DNA from: Phytobacter ursingii
GTDB taxonomy: Bacteria; Pseudomonadota; Gammaproteobacteria; Enterobacterales; Enterobacteriaceae
Direction: 5' to 3'
Assembly (NCBI GenBank): GCA_901456055.1
Contig: CABDWT010000004.1
Coordinates: 620,001 to 684,000, forward strand
Length of the DNA: 64,000 nucleotides
The notes beneath the pieces were generated by a model that was not told the DNA's origin, ran no database searches, and saw only the letters and a list, made by a program, of their open reading frames with translations. Positions 50,431 to 61,104 of this stretch are shown piece after piece (the first letter of the stretch is position 1; every line of letters starts with the position of its first letter). Made by a program: the position numbers and the translations under genes.

Positions 50431-51444
50431 ATGAAGACAAAACTGATAGTGCAACTGAGCGCGCTGGCGCTGGCGGGTAGCGTCATGGCGGCGCAGGCGG
50501 CAGACCGTATCGCCTTTATTCCCAAACTGGTTGGGGTGGGCTTCTTCACCAGCGGCGGCAATGGCGCGAAAGAGGCGGGCAAAGACCTGGGGGTGGATGT
50601 GACCTATGACGGCCCGACCGAACCGAGCGTGTCAGGCCAGGTTCAGCTCATCAACAACTTCGTCAACCAGGGTTACAAAGCCATTATTGTCTCCGCCGTT
50701 TCGCCGGACGGGTTATGCCCGGCGATGAAACGCGCGATGCAGCGCGGTGTGAAAGTGTTGACCTGGGATTCTGATACCAAGCCTGAGTGTCGCAGCATTT
50801 ACATCAATCAGGGTACGCCGGAGCAACTGGGTGGCCTGCTGGTGGATATGGCGGGCAAGCAGGTGACCAAACCGAATGCCAAAGTGGCGTTCTTCTATTC
50901 CAGCCCCACCGTCACCGACCAGAACCAGTGGGTGAAAGAGGCGAAAGCCAAAATCGAGAAAGATCATCCCCAGTGGCAAATCGTCACCACGCAGTTTGGC
51001 TATAACGATGCGACCAAATCCCTGCAAACCGCTGAGGGGATTTTAAAAGCGTACCCGGATCTGGATGCGATCATCGCACCGGATGCCAATGCCCTGCCGG
51101 CGGCAGCGCAGGCGGCGGAAAACCTGAAACGGGAAGGGGTGGCGATTGTGGGCTTTAGTACGCCGAACGTCATGCGCCCGTATGTGGAGCGCGGCACGGT
51201 GAAAGCCTTTGGCCTGTGGGATGTGGTGCAACAAGGGAAAATTTCGGTGAATGTCGCCGAACATCTGCTGAAAAAAGGCGATCTTAACGTTGGCGACAGC
51301 GTCGACGTGAAAGATATCGGCACGCTTAAAGTCGAGCCAAACAGCGTGCAGGGCTATCAGTATGAAGCGAAAGGCAACGGGATCGTGCTGCTGCCGGAAC
51401 GCGTGGTGTTCACCAAAGAGAACATTGGTAAATACGACTTCTGA
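50431..51444 (+). CDS. lsrB: LsrB, AI-2-binding periplasmic protein
   Basis: A 337-residue periplasmic binding protein with a signal peptide (about 1-23, ending MAAQAA before DRIAFIPKL). It matches LsrB closely: [55 protein letters not shown] and GFSTPN. Residues known to contact R-THMF in Salmonella LsrB (Lys, Asp and Gln/Pro in these blocks) look preserved. It delivers AI-2 to LsrCDA and can also present it to a chemoreceptor in E. coli. Confidence 0.96.
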   Translation: MKTKLIVQLSALALAGSVMAAQAADRIAFIPKLVGVGFFTSGGNGAKEAGKDLGVDVTYDGPTEPSVSGQVQLINNFVNQGYKAIIVSAVSPDGLCPAMKRAMQRGVKVLTWDSDTKPECRSIYINQGTPEQLGGLLVDMAGKQVTKPNAKVAFFYSSPTVTDQNQWVKEAKAKIEKDHPQWQIVTTQFGYNDATKSLQTAEGILKAYPDLDAIIAPDANALPAAAQAAENLKREGVAIVGFSTPNVMRPYVERGTVKAFGLWDVVQQGKISVNVAEHLLKKGDLNVGDSVDVKDIGTLKVEPNSVQGYQYEAKGNGIVLLPERVVFTKENIGKYDF

Positions 51445-51456
51445 CGGGAGGAAACG

Positions 51457-52344
51457 ATGGCGGATTTAGATGACATTAAAGATGGCAAAGATTTTGGCCT
51501 CGACCGGCCGCAAAAGAATGTGCCGTTTACGCTCAAAGGCTGTGGGGCGCTGGACTGGGGAATGCAGTCGCGGCTCTCACGGATTTTTAACCCCAAAAGC
51601 AACCGCACGGTGATGCTGGCATTTGACCACGGCTACTTTCAGGGGCCGACCACCGGGCTTGAGCGCATTGATTTATCCATTGCGCCGTTGTTTGGCGAAA
51701 CGGATGTGCTGATGTGTACCCGTGGGGTGCTGCGAAGCCAGGTGCCGCCCGCCACGAACAAACCGGTGGTGCTGAGAGCGTCAGGCGGTAACTCCATTCT
51801 GACCGAGCTGTCGAACGAGTGCGTGGCGGTGGCAATGGAGGATGCCCTGCGCCTCAACGTCTGTGCGGTGGCGGCCCAGGTCTATATCGGCAGCGAGCAT
51901 GAGCACCAGTCGATCAATAACATCATTAAACTGGTGGATGCCGGGAACCGGTACGGTGTGCCTACGCTTGCGGTCACCGGCGTCGGCAAAGAGATGGCGC
52001 GGGATGCGCGCTATTTTTCGCTGGCCAGCCGTATTGCCGCCGAGATGGGGGCGCAGTTCGTTAAAACCTACTTTGTCGAAGAGGGGTTTGAGAAAGTGAC
52101 CGCCAGTTGCCCGGTGCCGATTGTGATTGCCGGTGGTAAGAAATTGCCTGAACTGGAGGCATTAGAGATGTGTTTTCGCGCCATCGACCAGGGGGCGTCC
52201 GGCGTGGACATGGGGCGCAATATTTTCCAGTCCAGCGCGCCGCTTGCCATGCTCAAAGCGGTAAAAAAAGTGGTACACGAGAATATGAGCGCCCGTGAGG
52301 CGTATCAGTTCTGGCAGGAAGAGAAACAGGGAGAGCAACAATGA
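51457..52344 (+). CDS. lsrF: LsrF, phospho-AI-2 thiolase
   Basis: A 295-residue DeoC/FbaB-type aldolase-fold protein. Seen are [20 protein letters not shown] (near 48-68) and [36 protein letters not shown] toward the end. LsrF transfers an acetyl group from 3-hydroxy-2,4-pentadione-5-phosphate (the LsrG product) to CoA, giving acetyl-CoA and DHAP. GGGAGG precedes the ATG. It overlaps lsrG by ATGA (52341-52344). Confidence 0.95.
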   Translation: MADLDDIKDGKDFGLDRPQKNVPFTLKGCGALDWGMQSRLSRIFNPKSNRTVMLAFDHGYFQGPTTGLERIDLSIAPLFGETDVLMCTRGVLRSQVPPATNKPVVLRASGGNSILTELSNECVAVAMEDALRLNVCAVAAQVYIGSEHEHQSINNIIKLVDAGNRYGVPTLAVTGVGKEMARDARYFSLASRIAAEMGAQFVKTYFVEEGFEKVTASCPVPIVIAGGKKLPELEALEMCFRAIDQGASGVDMGRNIFQSSAPLAMLKAVKKVVHENMSAREAYQFWQEEKQGEQQ

Positions 52345-52634
52345 ATGTGACGCTGGTGGAGATAAACATCAAGCCGGACAAGATTGATGAGTTTCTTGAG
52401 GTATTTCGCGCCAATCACGAGGGGGCAGTGAAGGAGCAGGGAAATCTGCGTTTTGATGTATTGCAGGATCCGAAAGTGAAGACGCGGTTTTTTATCTACG
52501 AGGCTTATAAGGATGAGGCCGCCGTGCTGGCACACAAAAAGACGCCACACTATCTGGCCTGCGTGGAGAAACTGGAGGATCTGATGTCGGAGCCGCGTAA
52601 AAAACGGACGTTTGTTGGGCTAATGCCGGAGTAG
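52341..52634 (+). CDS. lsrG: LsrG, phospho-AI-2 isomerase
   Basis: A 97-residue ABM-fold protein matching LsrG ([69 protein letters not shown]). It isomerises phospho-AI-2 to 3-hydroxy-2,4-pentadione-5-phosphate, ending the signal. It is the last gene of the operon; lsrE, found after lsrG in Salmonella, and tam, found in K-12, are both absent. Confidence 0.95.
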   Translation: MNVTLVEINIKPDKIDEFLEVFRANHEGAVKEQGNLRFDVLQDPKVKTRFFIYEAYKDEAAVLAHKKTPHYLACVEKLEDLMSEPRKKRTFVGLMPE

Positions 52635-52700
52635 CGGTTTGGTGTGCATTGTTTCCCTTCAACCCAAAGGGCTGAGGGGGAATATGTGACGTGAGGGGAT

Positions 52701-53323
52701 TGTTCCGTTCACCTTAAATTCGCTGGATCTCTGCATTTTCATCACCCGTGAACGTGCAAGGGAGGCTCGCCGCCGCCTCCCTTACAACCCAGGCTCCCGG
52801 CAAGGAAAATCGCCGCTGGCGCGGTCCATGATGCTTATGTCGTCTGACTGTCGGGTCGGGGACCAGCCTGCGTCCTTGCAGGCTATCCCCTCCGCCCGCA
52901 TCCCTGCGGGCGGCCCCGGTCAGCCGTCAACGCCTCATCGATATTCAGCCGGACCAGAAAATCCTCGCTGCCAGAAAGTGCATTAAATATGAAACGACCC
53001 CGCTGCTTCCTGAAAGAAACCCCACAGCCATTCCTTTTTTCATTTTGTTCCGGACTTTCAGCGAGGGGTGTGTCCCCGCTGAAATCGGCGAGCCGGAGGC
53101 CGGAAGGCAAGGGCTGGCCGCCAGGGTGGGCGGACAGAGGTTTGTAGAGCCAGGACGGCGAGTCAAACCGACTGCAGGCTGGGGGTCGGGAGGTGAGCGC
53201 AGTGCGAAGCACCGATTTCCGTGCGGGGCCGCGGGGATAGCTAAGGGGCGGCGGCAAGCCCCCTTAGCACGTTCACGAGTGACGGATTCGGCATGTTCAG
53301 CAGGACTGGAGGTGAACGGAACA
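52701..53323. repeat. 623-bp element with inverted ends enclosing copy B
   Basis: TGTTCCGTTCACCT at 52701-52714 recurs as its exact inverse (AGGTGAACGGAACA) at 53310-53323. A second inner pair, CGTGAACGTGC (52747-52757) and GCACGTTCACG (53268-53278), is also exact. The right part (about 53041-53280), read on the minus strand, is a diverged relative of the 211-bp repeat: CTAAGGGG...CCCCTTAG again forms the first hairpin. No convincing protein is encoded. This looks like two copies of one structured repeat placed head to head. Confidence 0.65.
52745..52955 (+). repeat. Right 211-bp direct repeat flanking lsr (copy B)
   Basis: Same orientation and length as copy A at 43719-43929. The first hairpin here reads AAGGGAGG/CCTCCCTT where copy A reads CAGGGTGG/CCACCCTG, so both arms have changed together. 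The second hairpin is AGCCTGCG/TGCAGGCT and the third CCGCCCGC/GCGGGCGG. The non-coding stretch 52635-52744 before it holds a remnant of the CCCTCACC-type repeat. Confidence 0.85.
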
Positions 53324-53340
53324 AGCCTCGCTGCCGCCTG

Positions 53341-53940
53341 TTTCCCCTCACCCTAACCCTCTCCCCTGGGGAGAGGGAATCGAGCGAGCGGGCTGGGGAA
53401 GCTTTTCCCCTCTGCCTTGAGGGGCGAGGGAATCGAGCGAGCGGGCGGGGGCAGCTTTTCACCCTCTGCCTTGAGGGGCGAGGGAATCGAGCGAGCGGGC
53501 TGGGGCAGCTTTTCCCCTTCTGCCTTGAGGGGCGAGGGAATCGATCGAGCGGGCTGGGGCAGCTTTTCCCCTTCTGCCTTGAGGGGCGAGGGAATCGATC
53601 GAGCGGGCTGGGGCAGCTTTTCCCCTTCTGCCTTGAGGGGCGAGGGAATCGATCGAGCGGGCTGGGGTCGCTTTTCCCCTTCTGCCTTGAGGGGCGAGGG
53701 AATCGATCGAGCGGGCTGGGGCCGCTCCCCCTCTCCCTTGAGGGGCGAGGGAATCGAGCGAGCGGGCTGGGGCCGCTTTTCCCCTTCTGCCTTGAGGGGT
53801 GAGGGAATCGAGCGAGCGGGCTGGGGCAGCTTTTCCCCCTCTGCCTTGAGAGGCGAGGGAATCGATCGAGCGGGCGGGGGCCGCTTTTCACCCTCTCCCT
53901 TGAGGGAGAGGGCAGGGGTGAGGGGGAGAAGGCCGCACAG
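53341..53940. repeat. Tandem array: ten 54-bp units between lsrG and patA
   Basis: The block GAGGGAATCGA(G/T)CGAGCGGGC recurs with GGGAATCG starting at 53375, 53428, 53482, 53536, 53590, 53644, 53698, 53749, 53803 and 53857. The period is 54 bp with single deviations of 53 and 51. Between them lies TGGGG(C/T)(A/C)GCTTTTCCCCTTCTGCCTTGAGGGGC. The array is bounded by CCCTCACCCTAACCCTCTCCC at 53346 and GAGGGCAGGGGTGAGGG at 53908. Variation is concentrated at a few columns (gag/gat, cag/tcg/ccg). Because 54 is a multiple of three, both strands stay open in several frames; none has start signals or normal protein composition. Confidence 0.93.
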
Positions 53941-53947
53941 TCTGCTT

Positions 53948-55462
<1,515 letters not shown>

Positions 55463-55682
55463 TTACCCTTTGTTACGTTCTGAAATAGAGGAAAAGAAAA
55501 CAAGCGCTGAGCATTATTTAAGCAAAATGCACCGTGGTGGTGCGATTATTGCCTCATTTTTGCGCAGTGATAAATCAGGAAAACTTGGTAGTTTCAGTGC
55601 GTTACTATATAAATCAGCAACTTAAAAACATACAAATAGTGCGGTTTAATCGCAAATTGCGATCTAAATCAAATTTAACAAC

Positions 55683-55709
55683 TAAAGATAAATTCATTAT
55701 CGCCGAAAT
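55683..55709 (+). promoter_or_regulatory. Sigma-28 (FliA) promoter of aer
   Basis: TAAA (55683-55686), a 15-bp spacer, then GCCGAAAT (55702-55709) closely follows the flagellar consensus TAAA-N15-GCCGATAA. The ATG of aer is about 50 bp downstream. The rest of 55391-55682 is AT-rich with no gene. Confidence 0.8.
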
Positions 55710-55760
55710 AACATTCGATAAAATTTTTAACAGTCGAATAACTTGCAAAGGATGCTAATC

Positions 55761-57281
55761 ATGTCTGCTCCGCCGTTTGTCACGCAACGGGAATACACCC
55801 TTGACGCTGACACCACTCTGATGTCGACCACCGATTTGCAAAGCTATATCACCCACGCTAATGATACCTTCTCTCAGGTAAGCGGCTTTGATCTGGACGA
55901 ATTGATCGGCCAGCCGCACAACCTGGTACGCCACCCGGATATGCCGAAAGCCGCTTTTGCGGACATGTGGTACACCCTTAAACAGGGCGAACCCTGGAGT
56001 GGTATCGTTAAAAACCGCCGCCGGAATGGCGATCACTACTGGGTACGGGCTAACGCTGCGCCAATGGTGCGTAACGGAAAAGTGACGGGCTATATGTCCA
56101 TTCGCACCCGCGCCACCCAGGAAGAAATTGACGCTGTGACACCTTTATATAAGGCCATCCAGGAAGGACGAGCTAAAAAGCGTATCCATAAAGGGCTGGT
56201 GGTGAGCCGGGGCTGGCTGGGTAAACTGCCGTCTCTGCCTTTGCGCTGGCGGACGCGTGGGATGATGGCGCTACTATGGATACTGCTGGAAACCGGCCTG
56301 TGGTTTTTCGGAAATGGTCCGGCGACGATGTTGTTCAGCGCCGCCATGTTGCTGTTAGGCTGTGCCTGCCTTGAATGGCAAATCGTGCGTCCGGTTGAAG
56401 AGGTCGCCCGTCAGGCCCTCAGCGTGGCGACAGGGGAACGTAACAGTGTGACGCACCTTAAACGTAGCGACGAACTGGGCCTGACTCTGCGCTCAGTTGG
56501 GCAGTTGGGGCTAATGTGTCGCTGGCTGATTCACGATGTTGCCGGTCAGGTGAGTAGCGTGCGCAGCGGTAGCGAAACGCTGGCAAAAGGTAACGAGGAT
56601 CTGAACGAACGTACGCGTCAAACGGTCGTCAATGTTCAGCAGACGGTTGCCACGATGAGTCAGATGGCCGCCTCGGTACAGAATAATTCCCATACCGCTA
56701 CGGAGGCTGACAAGCTCTCCAGCTCCGCCAGTAGTGCGGCGGCGAATGGAGGCAAGGCGATGGAAACGGTGGTGAAGACAATGGACGAAATCGCCGACAG
56801 TACGCAGCGCATTGGTTCCATCACCGCATTGATTAATGACATCGCTTTTCAGACGAACATTCTGGCGCTCAATGCCGCGGTGGAAGCCGCCCGTGCCGGC
56901 GAGCAGGGCAAAGGTTTTGCGGTGGTCGCTGGCGAAGTTCGTCACCTTGCCAGCCGCAGCGCCAGCGCGGCAAATGATATTCGCAAGTTGATTGATGCCA
57001 GCGCCAGTAAAGTCCAGTCAGGCTATGAACAGGTCCATGCGGCAGGCAGGACGATGGACAATATCGTTACCCAAGTCCAGAACGTGACCTCGCTGATTGG
57101 TCAGATTAGCCAGTCGACTTCTGAACAGGCGCAAGGGCTGTCGGAGCTGACGCATGCGGTGGCAGAGCTTGATACCATCGCGCAAAAAAATGCCGGGCTG
57201 GTAGCCGAAAACGCTAATGTCTCCTCCATGGTAAAACACCGCGCCAGTCGTTTGCAGGACGCCGTTTCCGTGCTTCATTAA
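55761..57281 (+). CDS. aer: Aer, aerotaxis (redox) receptor
   Basis: A 506-residue chemoreceptor. The N-terminal PAS domain binding FAD (about 10-115) has [43 protein letters not shown] membrane hairpin lies about 165-205, with a HAMP-like region and the signalling domain with [39 protein letters not shown]. There is no periplasmic domain and no C-terminal NWETF pentapeptide, as in E. coli Aer. It senses cellular redox state for aerotaxis. AAAGGA precedes the ATG at 55761. Confidence 0.96.
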   Translation: MSAPPFVTQREYTLDADTTLMSTTDLQSYITHANDTFSQVSGFDLDELIGQPHNLVRHPDMPKAAFADMWYTLKQGEPWSGIVKNRRRNGDHYWVRANAAPMVRNGKVTGYMSIRTRATQEEIDAVTPLYKAIQEGRAKKRIHKGLVVSRGWLGKLPSLPLRWRTRGMMALLWILLETGLWFFGNGPATMLFSAAMLLLGCACLEWQIVRPVEEVARQALSVATGERNSVTHLKRSDELGLTLRSVGQLGLMCRWLIHDVAGQVSSVRSGSETLAKGNEDLNERTRQTVVNVQQTVATMSQMAASVQNNSHTATEADKLSSSASSAAANGGKAMETVVKTMDEIADSTQRIGSITALINDIAFQTNILALNAAVEAARAGEQGKGFAVVAGEVRHLASRSASAANDIRKLIDASASKVQSGYEQVHAAGRTMDNIVTQVQNVTSLIGQISQSTSEQAQGLSELTHAVAELDTIAQKNAGLVAENANVSSMVKHRASRLQDAVSVLH

Positions 57282-57285
57282 TTCT

Positions 57286-57317
57286 TCTCCCTCTCTAATA
57301 AAAGAGAGGGAGTTTTC
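57286..57317 (+). terminator. aer terminator
   Basis: A 10-bp stem CTCCCTCTCT/AGAGAGGGAG (57287-57296, 57303-57312) is followed by TTTT, directly after aer. Confidence 0.88.
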
Positions 57318-57600
57318 TCCTTATATTTATTTAACCTTTCTATTTGCATGGTTATTTAGCATGGTCTAATTTGTTATTTTATATTTATAAAGTGTTAAAT
57401 TAATATTAAATATGGTTTCTTTTTTGATCGATTATATTACATATAATTTAACTTGTTATTGTTATTAAAAGATCATTAAGCACGGTTAATATACGTTGCG
57501 CAACTTCTTTCCTTAGTACATATAACGATCGATAGATCTCCATTAATAGTTGATAACTATCAGAATGATCACAATCGAAATAAAAAAACGATCAATCTCA

Positions 57601-57627
57601 TAAAGTTAGCGCTGCGGTTACCGATAA
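57601..57627 (+). promoter_or_regulatory. Sigma-28 (FliA) promoter of the second chemoreceptor gene
   Basis: TAAA at 57601-57604, 15 bp, then ACCGATAA at 57620-57627 (7 of 8 to the consensus). The receptor ATG is about 100 bp downstream. The region 57318-57600 is very AT-rich and holds no gene. Confidence 0.82.
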
Positions 57628-57734
57628 CATGCAGTGGAGATATTATTTCTGGCGTCTCTTTAAAAGCAACATATCTAACTCTTTGTTAAAAAGGGTTTTT
57701 TATCAAAATTACAATCATGTGCATGGGGGAATAT

Positions 57735-59297
57735 ATGTTTTTACATGATGTAAAAATTGGTGCGAAATTATTTTTCGCGTTCGGTTTTTTTATTGTCTTG
57801 ATGGTAGCCAGCTCCACTCTTTCACTGTTCAGCCTGAATCGTGCTAATAATGGGATGCAGGAAATTATTCACAATGATTATCCGACCACAGTAAAAGCCA
57901 ATCAACTCATCGATAACTTCCAGACCTTCGTCAATACGCAACAACTCATGTTACTGGACACTGACGGTAAATGGCAGGAAGAGACCCAGAAGCAACTCGG
58001 TGAAATTAGCTCCCGCGTAACGACGCTTCTGGACGATCTGACAAAAAACCTCCATGACAGCGAATCGCAAAAAATCCTCGCCGAAATTAAAGATATTCGT
58101 CAGCAATTTTTGGACTCGCGCTTTCGTATTCTGGAAGCCGTGAAGAATCAGGATCATTCGGCCGCTATCACCGAAATGATGACCAAAATGGTGCCAATCC
58201 AAAAAGCCTACAAAGAGAAAGTGCTGGCCCTGATTGCTATCCAGGATGCGCAGATGCGTCATGGCAGCGTACAGGTCCAAAGCGATTTCACGACCAACCG
58301 CTTACTGCTGATTGCCCTGGCGATTATCAGTATCGGTGTGGGTACGCTTTTGGGATGGGTGATAGTGCGCGCCATTACTCGTCCGCTGCGTGAAGCGGTG
58401 ACGTTTGCTGAGGCGATTGCCAGCGGGGATTTAACCCGCACTATCCACTCTGATTATCGTGATGAGACGGGTGTGTTGCTGCGTGCACTGATGGAGATGA
58501 AAACCCGCCTGGTCGACATCGTTCAGGAAGTTCAGTTTGGCTCGGCCAGTATTTCAAGCGCTGCGGCGCAAATTGTGGCCGGAAATCAGGATCTGGCAGC
58601 CCGTACAGAGGAGCAGGCCAGTTCTGTCGAACAGACCGCATCGTCCATGGAGCAGATTACCGCCACCGTGAAGAACACCGCCGATCATACGACCGAAGCG
58701 ACCAGTCTTTCAGCAGATGCGGCCAATGTGGTTAAAAACAACGGTGAGATGATGAAACAGGTCACCGAGAAGATGCGCGTGATCAATGAGACGTCCAACC
58801 GCATGTCTGACATCATCAACCTGATTGACGCCATCGCCTTCCAGACCAACATCCTGGCGCTAAACGCGGCAGTCGAAGCGGCACGCGCGGGCGAGCATGG
58901 TCGTGGCTTTGCGGTGGTGGCTGGCGAAGTAAGGCAACTGGCACAAAAGAGCGCCGCATCAGCCAATGAAATCCGCCAGCTTATTGAAAATTCCACCAGC
59001 CAGACCCGTGAGGGCATGGCGCTGGTGGAAAAAGCCAGTAGCTTGATCAACGGCATGGTGAGCAACGTTCAGGAGATGGATATCATCCTGCGTGAGATTG
59101 GCCAGGCAAGCCGCGAACAGACCGACGGCATTTCGCAAATCAATAGCGCTATCGGGTTGATAGATTCCACCACGCAACAGAACTCAAGCCTGGTGGAAGA
59201 GTCCGTTGCAGCGGCGGCGGCGCTGAACGAGCAGGCGACGCATCTGCGTGAACTGGTGCAAGTCTTCCGCCTGCGTGAAGATGGGGTAATGGCCTAA
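57735..59297 (+). CDS. Methyl-accepting chemotaxis protein with a 4-helix-bundle sensor
   Basis: A 520-residue receptor. TM1 is about 10-31; a periplasmic all-helical domain of the 4HB_MCP type spans about 32-185; TM2 is about 189-212. Next come HAMP and the signalling domain with [40 protein letters not shown]. It ends REDGVMA, without the CheR/CheB-tethering NWETF, so it is a low-abundance type that relies on other receptors for adaptation. The ligand is unknown. GGGGGA precedes the ATG at 57735. It shares a sigma-28 motif with aer and overlaps the yqjI stop. Confidence 0.9.
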   Translation: MFLHDVKIGAKLFFAFGFFIVLMVASSTLSLFSLNRANNGMQEIIHNDYPTTVKANQLIDNFQTFVNTQQLMLLDTDGKWQEETQKQLGEISSRVTTLLDDLTKNLHDSESQKILAEIKDIRQQFLDSRFRILEAVKNQDHSAAITEMMTKMVPIQKAYKEKVLALIAIQDAQMRHGSVQVQSDFTTNRLLLIALAIISIGVGTLLGWVIVRAITRPLREAVTFAEAIASGDLTRTIHSDYRDETGVLLRALMEMKTRLVDIVQEVQFGSASISSAAAQIVAGNQDLAARTEEQASSVEQTASSMEQITATVKNTADHTTEATSLSADAANVVKNNGEMMKQVTEKMRVINETSNRMSDIINLIDAIAFQTNILALNAAVEAARAGEHGRGFAVVAGEVRQLAQKSAASANEIRQLIENSTSQTREGMALVEKASSLINGMVSNVQEMDIILREIGQASREQTDGISQINSAIGLIDSTTQQNSSLVEESVAAAAALNEQATHLRELVQVFRLREDGVMA

Positions 59298-59893
59298 TCC
59301 AGCTGCGAGATATCCAGCGCTGCCCGGTCGATAATGCCGATAATTTGTTTTAACTGGGCGGCGCTTAACTCTGACTGGTTGACTTTCAGATCCAGCACCG
59401 CCTTGAAGTTTTCCAGCGCGCGCTTCATCTGCGGATCTTTTCGTAACTGATAACCCACGCTTCGCGCCTTAATACGCGCCTGAATATGCTGCAGATGTTC
59501 GTTGTTTTCGGCAAGCCACGCCTGGCCTTGCGGAGTAATGGCTATCTTTTTACGTCCGCCGTCTTCCTCGTTAATGATAATAAGCTGCTGATCCTGCAAG
59601 AGATCCAGCGTTGGGTAAATCACGCCCGGGCTGGGTGTGTAATTTCCCTGGGTCAGGGTTTCGATTTCCTTAATCAACTCATAACCGTGGCTGGCGTTAC
59701 GGGTCAGAATATCCAGGATAACCAGACGTAATTCCCCATGACCAAAAAAGCGTTGCCGACGTCCACCGCCGCCACGCCCGTGGCGGACGTCGCCGTGATG
59801 GCCGCGATGATGTTCCCCGCGACGTCCAGTGTGGCACTCGCTGTCATGACCCTGCTGGCATTCTTCATCGAATGCATTGTGATGGTGTCGCAT
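59294..59893 (-). CDS. yqjI: YqjI, PadR-family nickel/iron-responsive repressor
   Basis: A 199-residue protein. A His/Cys-rich metal-binding N-terminus (about 1-45, [21 protein letters not shown]...[13 protein letters not shown]) precedes a PadR winged helix ([44 protein letters not shown]). It matches E. coli YqjI, which represses itself and yqjH and is relieved by nickel. The N-terminal metal region is shorter than in K-12. It is divergent from yqjH; its stop overlaps that of the chemoreceptor gene. Confidence 0.94.
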   Translation of the reverse strand: MRHHHNAFDEECQQGHDSECHTGRRGEHHRGHHGDVRHGRGGGGRRQRFFGHGELRLVILDILTRNASHGYELIKEIETLTQGNYTPSPGVIYPTLDLLQDQQLIIINEEDGGRKKIAITPQGQAWLAENNEHLQHIQARIKARSVGYQLRKDPQMKRALENFKAVLDLKVNQSELSAAQLKQIIGIIDRAALDISQLD

Positions 59894-60132
59894 GTTCTTC
59901 CCCTCCGTTAATTTGATATATCTAATTTATATCTAAAATTAAAAAACTGACAAGGTTGTTTTTGGGTAATTATGTAATTTGTTGATTTTGATAATTTTAA
60001 ATTTTATTTTTTGCAGGTTGTGCGTTTCGGTTTTTGTGTATCTAAAAAATGCTTGCCATCTCGACAAACAGCAATCATTATCATTTGGAAATCAATTTAG
60101 ATATATCGTATTCAATTTCACGAAGGCCGATT
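59894..60132. promoter_or_regulatory. yqjI-yqjH divergent region with YqjI and Fur site candidates
   Basis: The motif AATTnAGATATATC occurs twice: on the minus strand within 59911-59940 near the yqjI start, and on the plus strand at 60094-60107 near yqjH. These are good YqjI operator candidates. A Fur-box-like stretch GCAATCATTATCATTTGG lies at 60071-60088. Both regulators control yqjH in E. coli. The rest is very AT-rich. Confidence 0.65.
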
Positions 60133-60903
60133 ATGACAATCCAACAACAACGTTATCCTCAGCGTGTGCGCAATGCGCTGCGTTTTCGCGAGTTGACGGT
60201 ATTACGCGTCGAACGCGTGGGTGCCGGATTCCAGCGCATTGTACTGGGCGGCGAAGCGCTGGAGGGGTTTACCTCTCGCGGGTTCGATGACCATACCAAA
60301 GTCTTCTTCCCACAGCCTGGCAGTCAGTTTACTCCCCCACAGGTAACCGATGAGGGTATCGTTTGGGCTGATGGCTCGCGCCCCGCATCACGTGATTACA
60401 CACCGCTGTATGATGAGCGCCGCCATGAGCTGGCGATCGATTTCTTTATTCATGAAGGGGGGGTGGCGAGCGCCTGGGCGATGCAGGCCCTGGCGGGTGA
60501 CAAACTCACGATCGGCGGTCCGCGTGGATCGCTGGTGGTGCCTGAGGATTATGCCTGGCAGTTGTATGTGTGCGATGAGTCCGGGATGCCGGCGCTGCGC
60601 CGTCGCCTGGAAGGGTTAAGCCGCCTGGCGGTACGACCGGAGGTGAAAGCGGTGGTCACCATTGCGGATGCATCTTACAAAGATTATTTCGCTCATTTAG
60701 AGGGTTACAATATTGAGTGGGTGATTGGTCATGACGGGCAGACGGTGATGGATAAACTGGCGTCAGTTGCCGTGCCGCCGACAGACTATTTTATCTGGCT
60801 TACGGGCGAGGGTACGGTGGTGAAATCGCTGCTGGATCACTATGCGACCGGGGATATTGACCAGCAACGGGTTCGTGGTCAGGCTTACTGGCATAAGAAA
60901 TAG
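60133..60903 (+). CDS. yqjH: YqjH, NADPH-dependent ferric-chelate reductase
   Basis: A 256-residue siderophore-interacting (SIP) flavoprotein. The FAD-binding barrel has RDYTPLY (near 94-100) and HEGGVASAWAMQALAGD; the NADPH domain has VCDESGMPALRRRLE and ends RVRGQAYWHKK. It reduces ferric chelates such as ferric dicitrate or triscatecholates to release iron. The ATG at 60133, with AAGG upstream, is chosen over an in-frame start at 60049 that runs through the operators. Matches E. coli YqjH. Confidence 0.95.
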   Translation: MTIQQQRYPQRVRNALRFRELTVLRVERVGAGFQRIVLGGEALEGFTSRGFDDHTKVFFPQPGSQFTPPQVTDEGIVWADGSRPASRDYTPLYDERRHELAIDFFIHEGGVASAWAMQALAGDKLTIGGPRGSLVVPEDYAWQLYVCDESGMPALRRRLEGLSRLAVRPEVKAVVTIADASYKDYFAHLEGYNIEWVIGHDGQTVMDKLASVAVPPTDYFIWLTGEGTVVKSLLDHYATGDIDQQRVRGQAYWHKK

Positions 60904-60939
60904 TTCGCTGCGGTTTCCTTCATCCTGAGGGGGGGCCTG

Positions 60940-61100
60940 CACTTATCCCACTCCCCGGTGGCGCTGCGCTTACCGGGGCTACGATTGTGCGGTGGGTGCG
61001 TTCACTCCCCGGTGGCGCTGCGCTTACCGGGGCTACGATTGTGCAGTGGGTATCGGTGAGTAGCCCGGATAAGGCGTCTGCGCCGCATCCGGGAGGTGGC
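60940..61100. repeat. REP/BIME cluster between yqjH and the J-domain gene
   Basis: CTCCCCGGTGGCGCTGCGCTTACCGGGGCTACGATTGTGC-type units begin at 60951 and 61005 (54-bp period). They are followed by an inverse REP GTAGCCCGGATAAGGCG...CGCCGCATCCGGG at about 61061-61093. The cluster lies between convergent genes, the usual BIME location. Confidence 0.88.
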
Positions 61101-61104
61101 TGGA

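Noticed and set aside
43719-52955. Composite transposon carrying lsr
   Set aside because: The flanking repeats encode no transposase, no target duplication could be identified, and the repeats look like structured intergenic elements rather than insertion sequences.
53341-53940. CRISPR array
   Set aside because: The whole 54-bp unit is repeated with only scattered substitutions. There are no unique spacers, no palindromic direct repeat of the usual length and no cas genes.
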